64,000 bases of DNA from Sphingomonas sp. BK235 (GTDB taxonomy: Bacteria; Pseudomonadota; Alphaproteobacteria; Sphingomonadales; Sphingomonadaceae). A program made the translations under genes and the position numbers. Below the pieces are notes generated by a model that was not told where the DNA came from, made no database searches, and saw nothing but the letters and a program-made list of their open reading frames with translations. The stretch spans positions 1 through 64,000 of the forward strand of contig NZ_SLXN01000006.1 of assembly GCF_004345855.1 (NCBI RefSeq), given 5' to 3'. Positions 8,398 through 17,680 of this stretch are shown here, in pieces. Position 1 is the first letter of the stretch, and each line of letters opens with the position of its first letter.

Positions 8398-9605
8398 CGC
8401 GTATCGCCCCATCTCACTCGCACGAACGCCTTCACGTTCAGGTCGGACACCGCGCCGCGATCGCTGCCGGTCGCGCGGCGATAGCCGCCCGCGACTCCGC
8501 CGAAGAGTCGCCGCGAGAAGCCACGTTCGTAGCTTGCCCCACCAGTGATGAAGGAGGCGTTGCGAGCCTGCGGCAAATCAGAGGTTTCCTGCACGCGCGA
8601 GAAATCGAGCGAGGCGCGCAGCACGTCGTTCTCGCGGACCAGATACGAATAGTCCGCGCCGACGCCCTGGCGCTTCGACACGTCGCCGAAGCCGGTGGGC
8701 TGCGCGTCCGCATAGGCGCGCAGACAGGCGTTGGTGCGCTGGCTCGACTTGCAGGCCAGCACATTGCCCGACAGTCCGGTCGATTTCACCGTGCCCGCGG
8801 GGGTGCGCGAGGTGATGAACAGCGCGCCGACCGCGGCGGTGACCGAGACCGTCTCGCTGAGCGAGTGGGTGACGGTGACCTGCGGCTGATAGAAGGACCC
8901 CGAATTGCCCTGGCGGCCGAAATCGCTCCACGAGCCCGAGCCCTGGAGGCCGACGCTGGTGCGCGCCGAGACCGCGTGCGACCAGCCGAGCGTCGCCGAG
9001 GTGGTGCGCGACGAGGTCAGCAGCCCGGTATCGCCGTAGTTGATCTGGACCGCGCGCCCCTCGGCGTTGATCGTGTCGCGCTGGCTGATGCGCAGGTCGC
9101 CACCCACCGCCGCGGTGATGCTCTCCTGGCGCTGGCGCAGGCCGAGCAGCGCGATATCGGGCGTGCCGGGATCGATCGGCACGCTGGGATCGAGCACGCC
9201 GACCAGCCCGTAGCTCGCCTGGCCGAGGATCGAGCTCTCATAGCCGACGCTGGCATGGCCGGCGAGGGTCTCGCTGAGCTGGCGCCGCGCGCTCGCCTCC
9301 GCGCCATAGGCGTCGGCCGAATCGTAGCGGTTGAAGTAATCGGTGCGGCGATAGAAAGCGCGCAGCGCCGCGTCGCCCTTCTCGTCGACCTGGATGAGCT
9401 GCGGCGTGATCGACAGCTCGCTGAACGCGCTGCCGCGATCGTCGCCGTCGATCAGGAAGGGGTTGGTGGAATAGCCCAGCCCGGCCTGACCGTCGACGAT
9501 CAGGCGGGTGGACTGGGCGGTGGCGAGCGTGGTCGGCAGCGCGATCAGCGCGGCGCCGAGCGGCAGCGCGACACCGAGGCGCAGGCAGCGGATCGCGCGC
9601 CTCAC
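8394..9605 (-). CDS. Outer-membrane beta-barrel protein of the EPS locus
   Basis: A 403-residue protein with a signal peptide ending ALPTTLATAQS. The rest alternates polar and hydrophobic residues in beta-strand fashion and ends VKAFVRVRWGDTR, consistent with an outer-membrane barrel. Its position between the export-protein and chain-length genes matches the putative outer-membrane barrel genes of EPS loci. It overlaps both neighbours by four bases. A role as outer-membrane pore for the polymer, working with the Wza-like protein, is inference. Confidence 0.78.
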   Translation of the reverse strand: MRRAIRCLRLGVALPLGAALIALPTTLATAQSTRLIVDGQAGLGYSTNPFLIDGDDRGSAFSELSITPQLIQVDEKGDAALRAFYRRTDYFNRYDSADAYGAEASARRQLSETLAGHASVGYESSILGQASYGLVGVLDPSVPIDPGTPDIALLGLRQRQESITAAVGGDLRISQRDTINAEGRAVQINYGDTGLLTSSRTTSATLGWSHAVSARTSVGLQGSGSWSDFGRQGNSGSFYQPQVTVTHSLSETVSVTAAVGALFITSRTPAGTVKSTGLSGNVLACKSSQRTNACLRAYADAQPTGFGDVSKRQGVGADYSYLVRENDVLRASLDFSRVQETSDLPQARNASFITGGASYERGFSRRLFGGVAGGYRRATGSDRGAVSDLNVKAFVRVRWGDTR

Positions 9606-10204
9606 GGGACGATGACCGTGTCGCCGCCGCGCACCTGCGGGATCGACTCGCCCGACAGGTCGCCGGTCGAGCCCTTCATCAGGTCGCTCAGCCGGACGCG
9701 GATCGCCTGGCTGCCGGTCTGGGTCTTGCGGATGATGACGACGTTGCCGAGCTGCGCGAACTCGGTCGGGCCGCCCGCGAAGCTGAGCGCCTCGATCACG
9801 TTGACATAGCGGCCGGGGGTGAAGGAGCCGGGCGAGCGCACCTTGCCCAGCACCGAGAATTGCAGCCCCGACGGGGTCTTCACCGACACGGTCACCTGCG
9901 GCACCGCGGTGCGATACTGCGACTCGAGCCCCTTGGTGATGCGCGCCTCGATCTCGCTGGGCAGCGCGTTGAGCGCGTCCACCTTGCCCACCAGCGGGAA
10001 GGAGAAGGTGCCGTCGGGCAGGACGCGGACGGTGCGCTGCAACCGCTCCTCGCCCCAGACGAAGATGTCGAGCTCGTCACCGGGGTTGATGCGATAGGCG
10101 GCGAGCGGGGCGGCGGCGCCCGTCGCGGCCGACTGGGCCAGCGCCGGCGCGGCGGTCGACAGCGCCAACGCCACGGCTGCCGCCGACCAAAGCTTCATGA
10201 TCAT
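9602..10204 (-). CDS. Polysaccharide biosynthesis/export protein (Wza/KpsD-like, short form)
   Basis: A 200-residue periplasmic protein with a signal peptide (cleavage near APALAQ) and a polysaccharide-export domain beginning AYRINPGDELDIFVWGEE, followed by a SLBB-type region (FSVLGKVRSPGSF). It is about half the length of Wza and has no cysteine, so it is neither lipoylated nor does it have an obvious C-terminal transmembrane helix. It is the first gene of the minus operon. ATG codons at 10204 and 10198 are both possible starts. Confidence 0.88.
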   Translation of the reverse strand: MIMKLWSAAAVALALSTAAPALAQSAATGAAAPLAAYRINPGDELDIFVWGEERLQRTVRVLPDGTFSFPLVGKVDALNALPSEIEARITKGLESQYRTAVPQVTVSVKTPSGLQFSVLGKVRSPGSFTPGRYVNVIEALSFAGGPTEFAQLGNVVIIRKTQTGSQAIRVRLSDLMKGSTGDLSGESIPQVRGGDTVIVP

Positions 10205-10357
10205 CCCTCAACCCCCCAATTACTCGCGGCCTGATCCACACATCGATCCGCACACGCTACGAGTTTAATTGCTCGACTGTCTCATATCGAGTATCGCCGG
10301 CACCGTCAGCCGCCCTTATCGCATTTTCCTCAAGAAGTACGCACGAGATTGTTGAGT

Positions 10358-11788
10358 ATGTGCAGCATTCTGGTGCGTGTGTGGCGCGAAGGCGCGCCGA
10401 TGACGCTGATCGCCTTGGCGGCGCTGGCGGGTTGTCGCCCGCCGGAACAGCGCGCAGCGCAATTCGCCGCGCAATATGAGGCCGCGATGGCCAATAATGA
10501 TCCCTGGCACGCGCGTCAGGCGATGCTGCGCGCGGTGCAGATCGACGACGCCAACGCGCAATATTGGACCGCGCTCGGCCGCGTCCAGCTCACGATGGGC
10601 GACTATTCGGGCGCGTTCGGCGCCTTCACGCGCGCCAACGAACTCGACCGTTCCGACGCGGTGGTGCTCCAGGCGCTGGCGGACCTGTCCGCGCTGAGCG
10701 GGCGCGTCGAGGATGCGCGACGCTTCGCCAATCAGGTGCTGCTGCTCCAGCCGAGCGATCCCGCGCCCCAGGCGACGCTCGGCTTCGTCGCGCTGCACGA
10801 GCGCGATTATGCCGGCGCGCTCCAGCGCGCCGACGCGGTGCTGGCGTCGCGCCCGACCGATTCGAACGCCACGGTGCTCAAGGCGCGCGCGCTCGCCTCC
10901 TCGGGCGAGCAGGACCAGGCGCTGGCGCTGCTCGACCGCTATGTCGCCGATCACCCCGCCGATGCGCCCTCGCTGGAGACGCTCGCGACGATCGCGGCGC
11001 GGTTCGACCGGCTCGCCCCGCTCGCGGTCGCGCGCGAGAAGCTGCTGGCGCTGCGCCCGCGCGACGCCGCGCTGCGCGTGGGCTATGCCGACACGCTCTA
11101 TCGACTGGGGCGGCGCGACCGCGCGCGCGCGCTGACCGAGCAGATGGTCGCGGGAGATCATGGCGGCGCGCTGATCGACGTCCTCGCGCTGTGGCGCCGC
11201 TACGAACCGCGCGAATGGGGCGTGGCGCGCGCGCGCGCGCTGGCGCCCCGCGCCAGCGTCGCGGACCGGCTGCGCTACGCCTATTTCCTGATGCTGTCGG
11301 GCGAGGCGGACGAGGCCGAGGCGCTGGTCGCGCCGCTCGCCCGCCCGCCCGTCACCGCCGCCAACGCCTCGGCGCTGGCGCTGCTGGCGCAGACCCGCGC
11401 GGCACAGGGGCAGGATCGCGCCGCCGAGACGCTGCTCGACCAGGTGCTCGCCTTCGACCGCAGCAATGTGGTGGCGCTGCGCGCGCGCGCCGATTTGTAT
11501 CTGCGCACCGGGCGCGGGCGGCAGGCCGTGTTCGACGCGCAGCGGCTGGTCGCCGAGAAGCCGCGCGCCGCGGACGATCGCGTCCGGCTGGCGCGCGCCT
11601 ACCAGCAGGCGGGCCAGCCGCAGCTCGCCGAGAACGCGCTGCGCGGCGGCTTGCAGGACATTCCGGCCGACCCGCTGCTGCGCGATCATCTGCGCCTATT
11701 CCTCGTCGCCGCGGGCCGGCGCGACGACGTCGCCGCGCTGGATCAACAATTTGTTGAGCAGCAACGGTTAGCGCGGGCACAATGGTGA
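10358..11788 (+). CDS. Tetratricopeptide-repeat lipoprotein of the EPS/PEP-CTERM locus
   Basis: About 476 residues. A lipobox, IALAALAGC, lies near the N-terminus and is followed by at least eight degenerate TPR units, for example AQYWTALGRVQLTMGDYSGA. It is divergent from the EPS export operon and precedes a sugar-phosphate transferase gene. TPR proteins in EPS loci often act as periplasmic scaffolds for the synthase or exporter; that role here is inference. ATG at 10358 keeps arginines ahead of the hydrophobic core; ATG at 10400 has a better-placed AAGG but leaves a signal peptide without a positive charge. Confidence 0.77.
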   Translation: MCSILVRVWREGAPMTLIALAALAGCRPPEQRAAQFAAQYEAAMANNDPWHARQAMLRAVQIDDANAQYWTALGRVQLTMGDYSGAFGAFTRANELDRSDAVVLQALADLSALSGRVEDARRFANQVLLLQPSDPAPQATLGFVALHERDYAGALQRADAVLASRPTDSNATVLKARALASSGEQDQALALLDRYVADHPADAPSLETLATIAARFDRLAPLAVAREKLLALRPRDAALRVGYADTLYRLGRRDRARALTEQMVAGDHGGALIDVLALWRRYEPREWGVARARALAPRASVADRLRYAYFLMLSGEADEAEALVAPLARPPVTAANASALALLAQTRAAQGQDRAAETLLDQVLAFDRSNVVALRARADLYLRTGRGRQAVFDAQRLVAEKPRAADDRVRLARAYQQAGQPQLAENALRGGLQDIPADPLLRDHLRLFLVAAGRRDDVAALDQQFVEQQRLARAQW

Positions 11789-11819
11789 CCGGACTTCGGT
11801 TGATGCAGCGGCGGGGCAG

Positions 11820-13268
11820 GTGCGGGTGGCGACGGTAGTGCCAGCGACCAAGATCAGGCGATTCACGTCGAACGTGATCCCGACGTTGATCTTCGTCGTC
11901 GACGTGCTGTGCCTGTTGCTCAGCATGCCCGCGGCGCTGATCTCCTATCAGGTCACGGTGGGGCAGGGGGTCGTCCCCGGGGTCCATACCGCGGCGGCGT
12001 TCATCGCCGGGGTCGCCTTCATCCTGATTCGCCAGTCGCGCGGCGTCTATAGCCAGTCGCTCGCGATGCTGCGGTCGAGCGACGCCGCGGTGGCGCTCGA
12101 CTATATCTTCGCCGCTCTGCTGAGCAGTGCGATCGTCTGGCAGTTCGGGCTGGTCGATGAATTCTCGCGCGGGCTGACGCTCGCTTACGTCGGCTGGTCG
12201 GTGGGATCGCTGCTGCTGTCGCGCTTCGTGCTGCGCGCCTTGCTCCACCGGCTGGCGCGCAGCGGGCGGATCCGCCAGCGCGTCGTGATCTATGGCGCCG
12301 ACACCGGGATCGTCGAGCAGACCTGCCGCATGCTCGACCTGCAGGCGCTGCCGCAGCTGCTGCTGGTCGGCGTGGCGGACGATTATGCGCGGCGCGAGCG
12401 CGACGAGACCGTGGGCGACCTGCCCTTCATCGGCGGCTTCTCCGAGCTGCTGACGCTGGCGCGCGACGGCGAGGTGGATCAGGTGCTGATCTCGCTGGCC
12501 GAGATGAAGCGCGACCGACTCGACCTCATCATCGAGAAGCTGAGCGAGGTGGCGATCGACATCTCGCTGATCCCGCGCGAGGCGGTGGCGCTGGCGCCCG
12601 ACTATCGCGTCAATTTCGTCGGCTCGATCCCGGTGCTGACGCTGTGGCAGCGCCCGATGCGCGACGGCGACACGTTGCTCAAGGACGCCGAGGACCTCAT
12701 CATCGCCGGACTGGCGCTGATCTTCCTGTCCCCGCTGCTGCTCGTCACCGCGATCGCGATCAAGGCGAGCAGCCGCGGCCCGGTGCTGTTCAAGCAGCCG
12801 CGCTTCGGTTTCAACAACCGCGAGATCATGGTCTACAAGTTCCGGTCGATGTACGTCGACCGGCAGGACGTGTCGGGGGCGGAGCGGACGCGCAAGGGCG
12901 ACCCGCGCGTCACCCCGGTCGGCCGGCTCATCCGCAAGCTCAGCATCGACGAGCTGCCGCAGATCTGGAACGTCCTGCGCGGCGAGATGTCGATCGTCGG
13001 CCCGCGCCCGCACGCCACCCATATGAAGGTAGGCGACCATTATTATTTCGACGCGGTGAAGGGCTATGCCGCGCGCCACCGCGTCAAGCCGGGCATCACC
13101 GGACTGGCGCAGGTGCGCGGGCTGCGCGGCGAGATCCAGACGATCGATCGCGCCAAGCGGCGGGTCGAGCTGGACCGCTATTACATCGATCATTGGTCGC
13201 TCACGCTCGACCTCAAGATCATCGTGCAGACGGTGGTCAATCTGCTGTTCGACAAGAATGCCTATTGA
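11820..13268 (+). CDS. Undecaprenyl-phosphate sugar phosphotransferase (WcaJ-like)
   Basis: A 482-residue initiating transferase. N-terminal membrane helices and a Rossmann-like CoA-binding-type domain (about residues 150-260) precede the C-terminal bacterial sugar transferase domain. In that domain [38 protein letters not shown] and SIVGPRP are all present. Such enzymes transfer a hexose-1-phosphate, often glucose, to undecaprenyl phosphate at the inner membrane to start the repeat unit. The start is GTG at 11820 after CGGGGCAG. It overlaps the WecG-type gene by 11 bases. Confidence 0.92.
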   Translation: MRVATVVPATKIRRFTSNVIPTLIFVVDVLCLLLSMPAALISYQVTVGQGVVPGVHTAAAFIAGVAFILIRQSRGVYSQSLAMLRSSDAAVALDYIFAALLSSAIVWQFGLVDEFSRGLTLAYVGWSVGSLLLSRFVLRALLHRLARSGRIRQRVVIYGADTGIVEQTCRMLDLQALPQLLLVGVADDYARRERDETVGDLPFIGGFSELLTLARDGEVDQVLISLAEMKRDRLDLIIEKLSEVAIDISLIPREAVALAPDYRVNFVGSIPVLTLWQRPMRDGDTLLKDAEDLIIAGLALIFLSPLLLVTAIAIKASSRGPVLFKQPRFGFNNREIMVYKFRSMYVDRQDVSGAERTRKGDPRVTPVGRLIRKLSIDELPQIWNVLRGEMSIVGPRPHATHMKVGDHYYFDAVKGYAARHRVKPGITGLAQVRGLRGEIQTIDRAKRRVELDRYYIDHWSLTLDLKIIVQTVVNLLFDKNAY

Positions 13269-14043
13269 GCCGCGCGCGCGGCGCGACTTCCTCGGCCTGG
13301 CGTTCGATCCGCTCGACACCGACGCGGCGCTCCGCTGGCTCGACTCGGTCGAGCCCGGGCATTGCTTCGTCTATGTCGTCACCCCCAACGTCGACCATCT
13401 GGTGCGGCTCGACACGCTGGGGCGCGCGGACCCGCTCGGCGCCGCGCTGTGGCAGGCCTATGAGCGCGCGACGCTGGTGCTGTGCGACAGCCGCATCCTG
13501 GCGCGACTCGCGCGCTGGTGCGGGGTCACGCTGCCGCTCGCGCCGGGCAGCGACCTCACCGCGCGATTGCTCGACGAGGTGGCGCGCGATGGCGACCGGA
13601 TCGCGCTGATCGGCGGCGACGCCCCGCTGCTCGCCGCGCTGGAGCAGCGCTATCCGCTGCTGCGCTTCGTCCAGCACCTGCCGCCGATGGGACTGATCCG
13701 CGACGAGGCCGCGCTCGACGCGGCGGCGGCGTTCGGGCGCGACTCGGCGGCGCGCTTCCTCCTGATCGCGGTCGGTTCGCCGCAGCAGGAGGTCGTCGCG
13801 GCGCGAATCGCGGCCTTGGGCGGGGCGCGCGGCGCGGCGCTGTGCATCGGCGCGTCGCTCGATTTCATCACCGGGCGCCAGCGGCGCGCGCCGGTGCTGG
13901 TGCAGCGGCTCGGGCTCGAATGGGCGCACCGGCTGGGCTCGCAGCCGCGCCGGCTCTGGCGGCGCTATCTCGTGGAAGGGCCGCGGATCTTTCGGATGGC
14001 GGCGCGGTGGCGGCGGGAGCGTCAGGGCGCGGTGCCGCGCTGA
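13258..14043 (+). CDS. WecG/TagA/CpsF-family glycosyltransferase
   Basis: A 261-residue cytoplasmic enzyme. The family hallmarks are visible: VVTPNVDHLVRL near the N-terminus, VGSPQQEVVAARI, and CIGASLDFITGRQRRAPVLV followed by GLEWAHRL. Family members add the second sugar to an undecaprenyl-linked acceptor, consistent with its place directly after the priming transferase. ATG at 13258 lies within the end of the upstream gene, giving an 11-base overlap and probable translational coupling. Confidence 0.9.
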   Translation: MPIEPRARRDFLGLAFDPLDTDAALRWLDSVEPGHCFVYVVTPNVDHLVRLDTLGRADPLGAALWQAYERATLVLCDSRILARLARWCGVTLPLAPGSDLTARLLDEVARDGDRIALIGGDAPLLAALEQRYPLLRFVQHLPPMGLIRDEAALDAAAAFGRDSAARFLLIAVGSPQQEVVAARIAALGGARGAALCIGASLDFITGRQRRAPVLVQRLGLEWAHRLGSQPRRLWRRYLVEGPRIFRMAARWRRERQGAVPR

Positions 14044-14045
14044 TC

Positions 14046-14597
14046 GTGGACGATCGCTGGCACCCCGGTATCGGCGATCCCACCGCGATCGGCTGGATCA
14101 CCGTTTTTTTCTACGTCGCGGCCGCGGTGCTGTGCGGGGCAGCCGCCCGGCGCGACTCGAGTCGCGCACCGCCGCCGCGTTTCTGGGAAGGGCTCGCCGC
14201 CATCCTGTTGCTGCTGGCGGTCAATAAACAGCTCGATCTTCAATCACTTCTTACCCAAGTCGTGCGCGACTGGACCAAGGCGCACGGCTGGTACGAGCGG
14301 CGACGTGAGCTTCAGGCTGCGTTCATCTTCGCAGTTGCGGCAATCGGCTTCGCGGCTCTGCTCGTCGTGCCTTCTATCATCCGGCGCCAAGAGATGCCAC
14401 GTCGGATCGCCTTGGCCGGGTTGATCTTCCTGTATTGCTTCATCCTGGTCCGCGCTTCGTCGTTCCATCATGTCGACTGGGCGCTCGGCGTGACCTTGCT
14501 GTCGGTGCGGGTCAATTGGTTGCTTGAGATCGGTGGCATCGTCATCGTCGCTCTTGGGGCATTACTAGTAATGTTGCGGCGTGTTGCCGCGCGATGA
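14046..14597 (+). CDS. Membrane protein of unknown function
   Basis: 183 residues from GTG at 14046, two bases after the WecG-type stop. Five hydrophobic segments are visible (about 18-36, 50-66, 95-113, 124-141 and 156-178), with a conserved-looking cytoplasmic or periplasmic stretch VNKQLDLQSLLT...GWYERRRELQ. I do not recognise an enzymatic family. Operon position suggests a part in EPS assembly. From about 14.22 kb the base composition becomes clearly less GC-rich than the neighbouring genes. Confidence 0.7.
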   Translation: MDDRWHPGIGDPTAIGWITVFFYVAAAVLCGAAARRDSSRAPPPRFWEGLAAILLLLAVNKQLDLQSLLTQVVRDWTKAHGWYERRRELQAAFIFAVAAIGFAALLVVPSIIRRQEMPRRIALAGLIFLYCFILVRASSFHHVDWALGVTLLSVRVNWLLEIGGIVIVALGALLVMLRRVAAR

Positions 14598-14945
14598 CTG
14601 TCTGTTCTTAATTGTTAACGGCTGTTCATCCGAGTCGCGCCGGCTGAGCGGAGGGGCCGAACTGGACCCGTTTGGATTAGTTCCCTGCCTCGTCAGTCCC
14701 GAAAAAGGAAAAAGCGGTCGTTGCGACGCTGCCTATTTACCGCTTGAAGCGTGACGTCGCGGTGGCGTTGAGCCCAGCCGACAGTTGTTACAATCGTGGG
14801 CTGTCCCGAAACAGTGCGCCGGTCCTCATTTTGGTGATGGTTTAGTTTCCGTAAACGGCTATCTGACGAATCAGTGGCGGGTCGAGGAAGGGCCGCTCCA
14901 AGCGTCCGGGTCGTGGTGTTTCAGGGATCAAAGGGAGTTATCCGC
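14598..14945. other. Non-coding, lower-GC leader before the PEP-CTERM gene
   Basis: 348 bases without a plausible reading frame, visibly richer in A and T than the flanks (for example TTCTTAATTGTTAACGG near 14606). It should hold the promoter of the FxDxF PEP-CTERM gene, whose ribosome site is AAAGGGAG about nine bases before ATG. I could not assign a convincing -35/-10 pair or a known RNA fold. Confidence 0.6.
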
Positions 14946-15458
14946 ATGAAGAGCTTTATCGCATCCGCTTTCGTCGCCGGCGCCTTCGCCGTCGCCACCC
15001 CGGCCACTGCGGCCACCACCATCGGGCTGACCCAGTCGGCCGACGGCACCTACTCGGGCACCACCGGCACGGTGATCCCGGCCGCCGGCAGCTTCAGCGA
15101 CGAGTATCACTTCGCCGTTCCGACCGCCGGCTCGGTCAGCGCGAGCGTGATCTCGCTGTCGTTCACCGGTGGCCTCACGCTGGCCTCGGGCACGCTCAAC
15201 GGCTCGGCGCTGACGCTGACCAAGGTGAGCGACTTCGTGTACACGCTGACCCTGCCGACCGCGGGCATCCCCTCGATCACCAACCCGCAGAAGCTGGTGA
15301 TCAACGGCAGCTCGCAGGGTGGCGGCAGCTACACCGCGAACGTGACCTTCGCCGCGGTGCCGGAGCCCGCCACCTGGGCGCTGATGATCCTCGGCTTCGG
15401 CGTCGTCGGCTACGCGCTGCGTCGCCGCCCGTCGGTGCGCTTCGCGCAGGCGATCTGA
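14946..15458 (+). CDS. FxDxF-type PEP-CTERM protein
   Basis: A 170-residue exported protein. The signal peptide ends near ATPATAAT; residues 24-140 form a Ser/Thr/Gly-rich beta domain containing FSDEYHF, close to the FxDxF motif that names this family. The tail VPEPATWALMILGFGVVGYALRRR is a complete PEP-CTERM: PEP motif, hydrophobic helix and arginine cluster. It is the probable substrate of the exosortase at 2982-3905. A monocistronic transcript is suggested by a long leader and a strong hairpin after the gene. Confidence 0.9.
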   Translation: MKSFIASAFVAGAFAVATPATAATTIGLTQSADGTYSGTTGTVIPAAGSFSDEYHFAVPTAGSVSASVISLSFTGGLTLASGTLNGSALTLTKVSDFVYTLTLPTAGIPSITNPQKLVINGSSQGGGSYTANVTFAAVPEPATWALMILGFGVVGYALRRRPSVRFAQAI

Positions 15459-15517
15459 TCTGGCGGCGTGCGGCGGCCCGCCGGGCCGCCCGCGCCTCCC
15501 GGTCCCGGGACGTTGAG

Positions 15518-15550
15518 ACGGCGGTCGCTCTGCGGAGCGGCCGCCGTTCT
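15518..15550 (+). terminator. Hairpin terminator after the FxDxF PEP-CTERM gene
   Basis: ACGGCGGTCGCTC and GAGCGGCCGCCGT form a 13-pair stem (one G-U) with a TGCG tetraloop, followed by TCT. A second, shorter stem (GGCGGCCC/GGGCCGCC) lies at 15472-15490. The U-run is weak, as is common in high-GC genomes. Confidence 0.6.
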
Positions 15551-15657
15551 CGTGCGTGCCGGGTCGATCACCCGCTTGACCCGCCCGCCGCACTGTTCGA
15601 CAGCACGGCGAGCGAGCGCCGGCACGCGGCGGGAGGCGGCGAGGCGGTGGTGCGGCG

Positions 15658-16416
15658 ATGATCGGGCGATGGTGGCGCCGCGAGCGGCAAGCGCGCTATG
15701 TGCTGCCACCCGGTCTGCGCGCCTATGCGGTGGGCGACGTCCATGGCCGCGCCGACCTGCTCGCGCCGATGCTCGACTGGATCCGTGAGGACAGCGCCGC
15801 GCGCGGCGGCTATCCCGAGGTCCATGTCGTCTTTCTCGGCGATCTGATCGATCGCGGCCCGGGCTCGGCCGCGGTCATCAGCATGTTGGCCAGCGGGCGC
15901 GGCGCCTTCGGTGAGCGTCACTTCATCCGCGGCAATCACGAACAGACCCTGCTCGACATCCTCGACGGCGACTGGGCGCGCGCGGACGACTGGCTCGCGG
16001 TCGGCGGGGCGGAGACGTTGCTGAGCTACGGAGTCGACCCAGCGCTCTTCCTGCGCGACCCCGAGGCGTTCCGCCGCGCGATGCGCGACTCGATCCCGGG
16101 GCTCCATGTCGCGTTCCTGCGCCGGATGGAGCGGTGGCTCCGGCTCGGCGATTATCTGTTCGTCCATGCCGGGATCCGCCCGCGCGTCGCGCTGGAGGAG
16201 CAGAGCGACCGTGACCTGCGCTGGATCCGGGGTGATTTCCTCGACAGCCGCGTCGATCACGGGATGATGGTGGTCCACGGTCACACGATCAGCGCGCGCG
16301 CCGAGTTCCGCGCCAACCGGATCGGCATCGACACCGGCGCTTACGCCTCGAACCGACTCACCGTGCTGGGGCTGGAGGAGGATCGCCGCTGGCTGCTCAC
16401 CAGCCGGCTCGACTGA
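15658..16416 (+). CDS. Metallophosphoesterase, serine/threonine phosphatase type
   Basis: A 252-residue cytoplasmic enzyme with the calcineurin-like motifs in order: GDVHGRADL (about residue 25), GDLIDRGPGS (about 60), RGNHEQ (about 87) and the later HAG and VVHGHT histidines. These bind two metal ions and catalyse phosphoester hydrolysis, as in PrpA/ApaH-type phosphatases. The substrate is unknown. It is convergent with the CAP-domain gene, with only a few bases between stops. Confidence 0.9.
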   Translation: MIGRWWRRERQARYVLPPGLRAYAVGDVHGRADLLAPMLDWIREDSAARGGYPEVHVVFLGDLIDRGPGSAAVISMLASGRGAFGERHFIRGNHEQTLLDILDGDWARADDWLAVGGAETLLSYGVDPALFLRDPEAFRRAMRDSIPGLHVAFLRRMERWLRLGDYLFVHAGIRPRVALEEQSDRDLRWIRGDFLDSRVDHGMMVVHGHTISARAEFRANRIGIDTGAYASNRLTVLGLEEDRRWLLTSRLD

Positions 16417-16420
16417 TCGC

Positions 16421-16948
16421 TCAGAAGGGGCGCTCGCCCAGGTAATTGCCCGCGTTCTTGTAGCGGCAGACGAGCACGTCCTCCTCGCGCCCGCGCGCCA
16501 CCGCGCAGCCCACCTCGAGCGTGTCGCGCCACATCAGCTGGGTGTAATGGCCGACATCGTCGACCCGCCCGGTCACGCTGTTGTACGGGAAGACGCCGGG
16601 GCGGAAGAAGCGCTTCTCGCGGATCCAGCCATTGACCATCGCCTCGGGCGAGAAATAGCCGCGCGTGCCCGCCCAGAGATTCTCGCCCTCGGGGTCGTAA
16701 TGCCGCTCCGGCGCGTGTTCGAACCGCCCGGTGCTGGCGAGATAATCCGCCCAGCGTTGCGCCGACTGGACCAGCTCGCGGTTCCAGCGCAGCGCCGGGA
16801 CGCCGATCGTCGCGCGCTCGTGATTGTGCGCCGCCAGCACGCGCGCGTCGAAGGTCTGCGAGAAGCTCGCCGCGCCGCTCAGCAGCGGGGCGACCAGCAC
16901 CGCGGCGACGGCGGCGAGCAGCTTGCGAGGCGCGCGGGTGCGCGGCAT
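16421..16948 (-). CDS. Secreted CAP (SCP/PR1) domain protein
   Basis: A 175-residue protein with an arginine-rich signal peptide (residues 1-27) and a single CAP domain. Visible signatures are HNHERATIGVPALRWN, GENLWAGT, HYTQLMWRDT and the C-terminal VCRYKNAGNYLGE. The His and Glu residues of the CAP cavity are present. Bacterial CAP proteins are extracytoplasmic with poorly defined activities. It follows the L,D-transpeptidase gene on the same strand but is separated by about 100 bases. Confidence 0.9.
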   Translation of the reverse strand: MPRTRAPRKLLAAVAAVLVAPLLSGAASFSQTFDARVLAAHNHERATIGVPALRWNRELVQSAQRWADYLASTGRFEHAPERHYDPEGENLWAGTRGYFSPEAMVNGWIREKRFFRPGVFPYNSVTGRVDDVGHYTQLMWRDTLEVGCAVARGREEDVLVCRYKNAGNYLGERPF

Positions 16949-17047
16949 GTCCCGAACCCTTCCTGATCCACGTTCCAGGAGGGCGATGTAACCGGCGGGC
17001 GCTTGCCAGCGCGTCGACAGACGTGGTTTACGGGCAGTAAGCTATGT

Positions 17048-17680
17048 TTACGCCGCGATCGTGACGAGGTCGCCGCGCGCGCTCGCGTCGAACAGCCGCC
17101 GCGCGAATGCCTCGGGCACGCCGACGCAGCCATGCGTGGCGAAGCCGCGCCGCACCGCGCTGGCATGGATCGCGACACCGTCGTTGGTGAGCCGCAGCAT
17201 GTACGGCATCTCGGCGTCGTAGAGCGACGAACGGTGCCGCCGCGCGCGCGCCAGGATCGGGAAGGTGCCGGTCGGCGTCGGCTTGTGGTCGGTGCCGTAC
17301 AGGATCACCGCGGTGCCGATCTCGTGCCCGCCGCGGAACACCGAGACGATCTGGCGGCCGAGGTCGACGCGGATGCGCGTGTCGCCCGCGGGGACGCCGA
17401 TGTCGTTCCACACGAAATCGCCGAACTTCATCGGGCGGTCGACGCGCAGCAGGCTGTGTACCCGCAGCGCTGGCCCCCCCGGCGTGCTCAGCGCGGGTTC
17501 GCCGCCCGCGGGATAATGGACGCGCGTGCCGAAGGTGCCGATCGTGGTCGCGGGCGCGGTGGAGCGGACGACCGCCGGCGCCGGGCGCGGATCGGATCGC
17601 GGCACGAGCAGCAGCGCGGCGCCCGCGGCGCCCACCACCGCGGCGCCCACCGACAGCGCCGCCCCGGCGAAACGGGTCAT
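17048..17680 (-). CDS. L,D-transpeptidase (YkuD domain)
   Basis: A 210-residue protein with an N-terminal signal anchor (residues 4-26). The YkuD domain holds the catalytic His and Cys in IHASAVRRGFATHGCVGV, and an upstream TPTGTFPI segment is also typical. Such enzymes form 3-3 cross-links in peptidoglycan or attach proteins to it. The start codon overlaps the stop of the upstream PEP-CTERM gene by four bases (ATGA), implying coupled expression of a sorted surface protein and a wall-linking enzyme. Confidence 0.88.
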   Translation of the reverse strand: MTRFAGAALSVGAAVVGAAGAALLLVPRSDPRPAPAVVRSTAPATTIGTFGTRVHYPAGGEPALSTPGGPALRVHSLLRVDRPMKFGDFVWNDIGVPAGDTRIRVDLGRQIVSVFRGGHEIGTAVILYGTDHKPTPTGTFPILARARRHRSSLYDAEMPYMLRLTNDGVAIHASAVRRGFATHGCVGVPEAFARRLFDASARGDLVTIAA

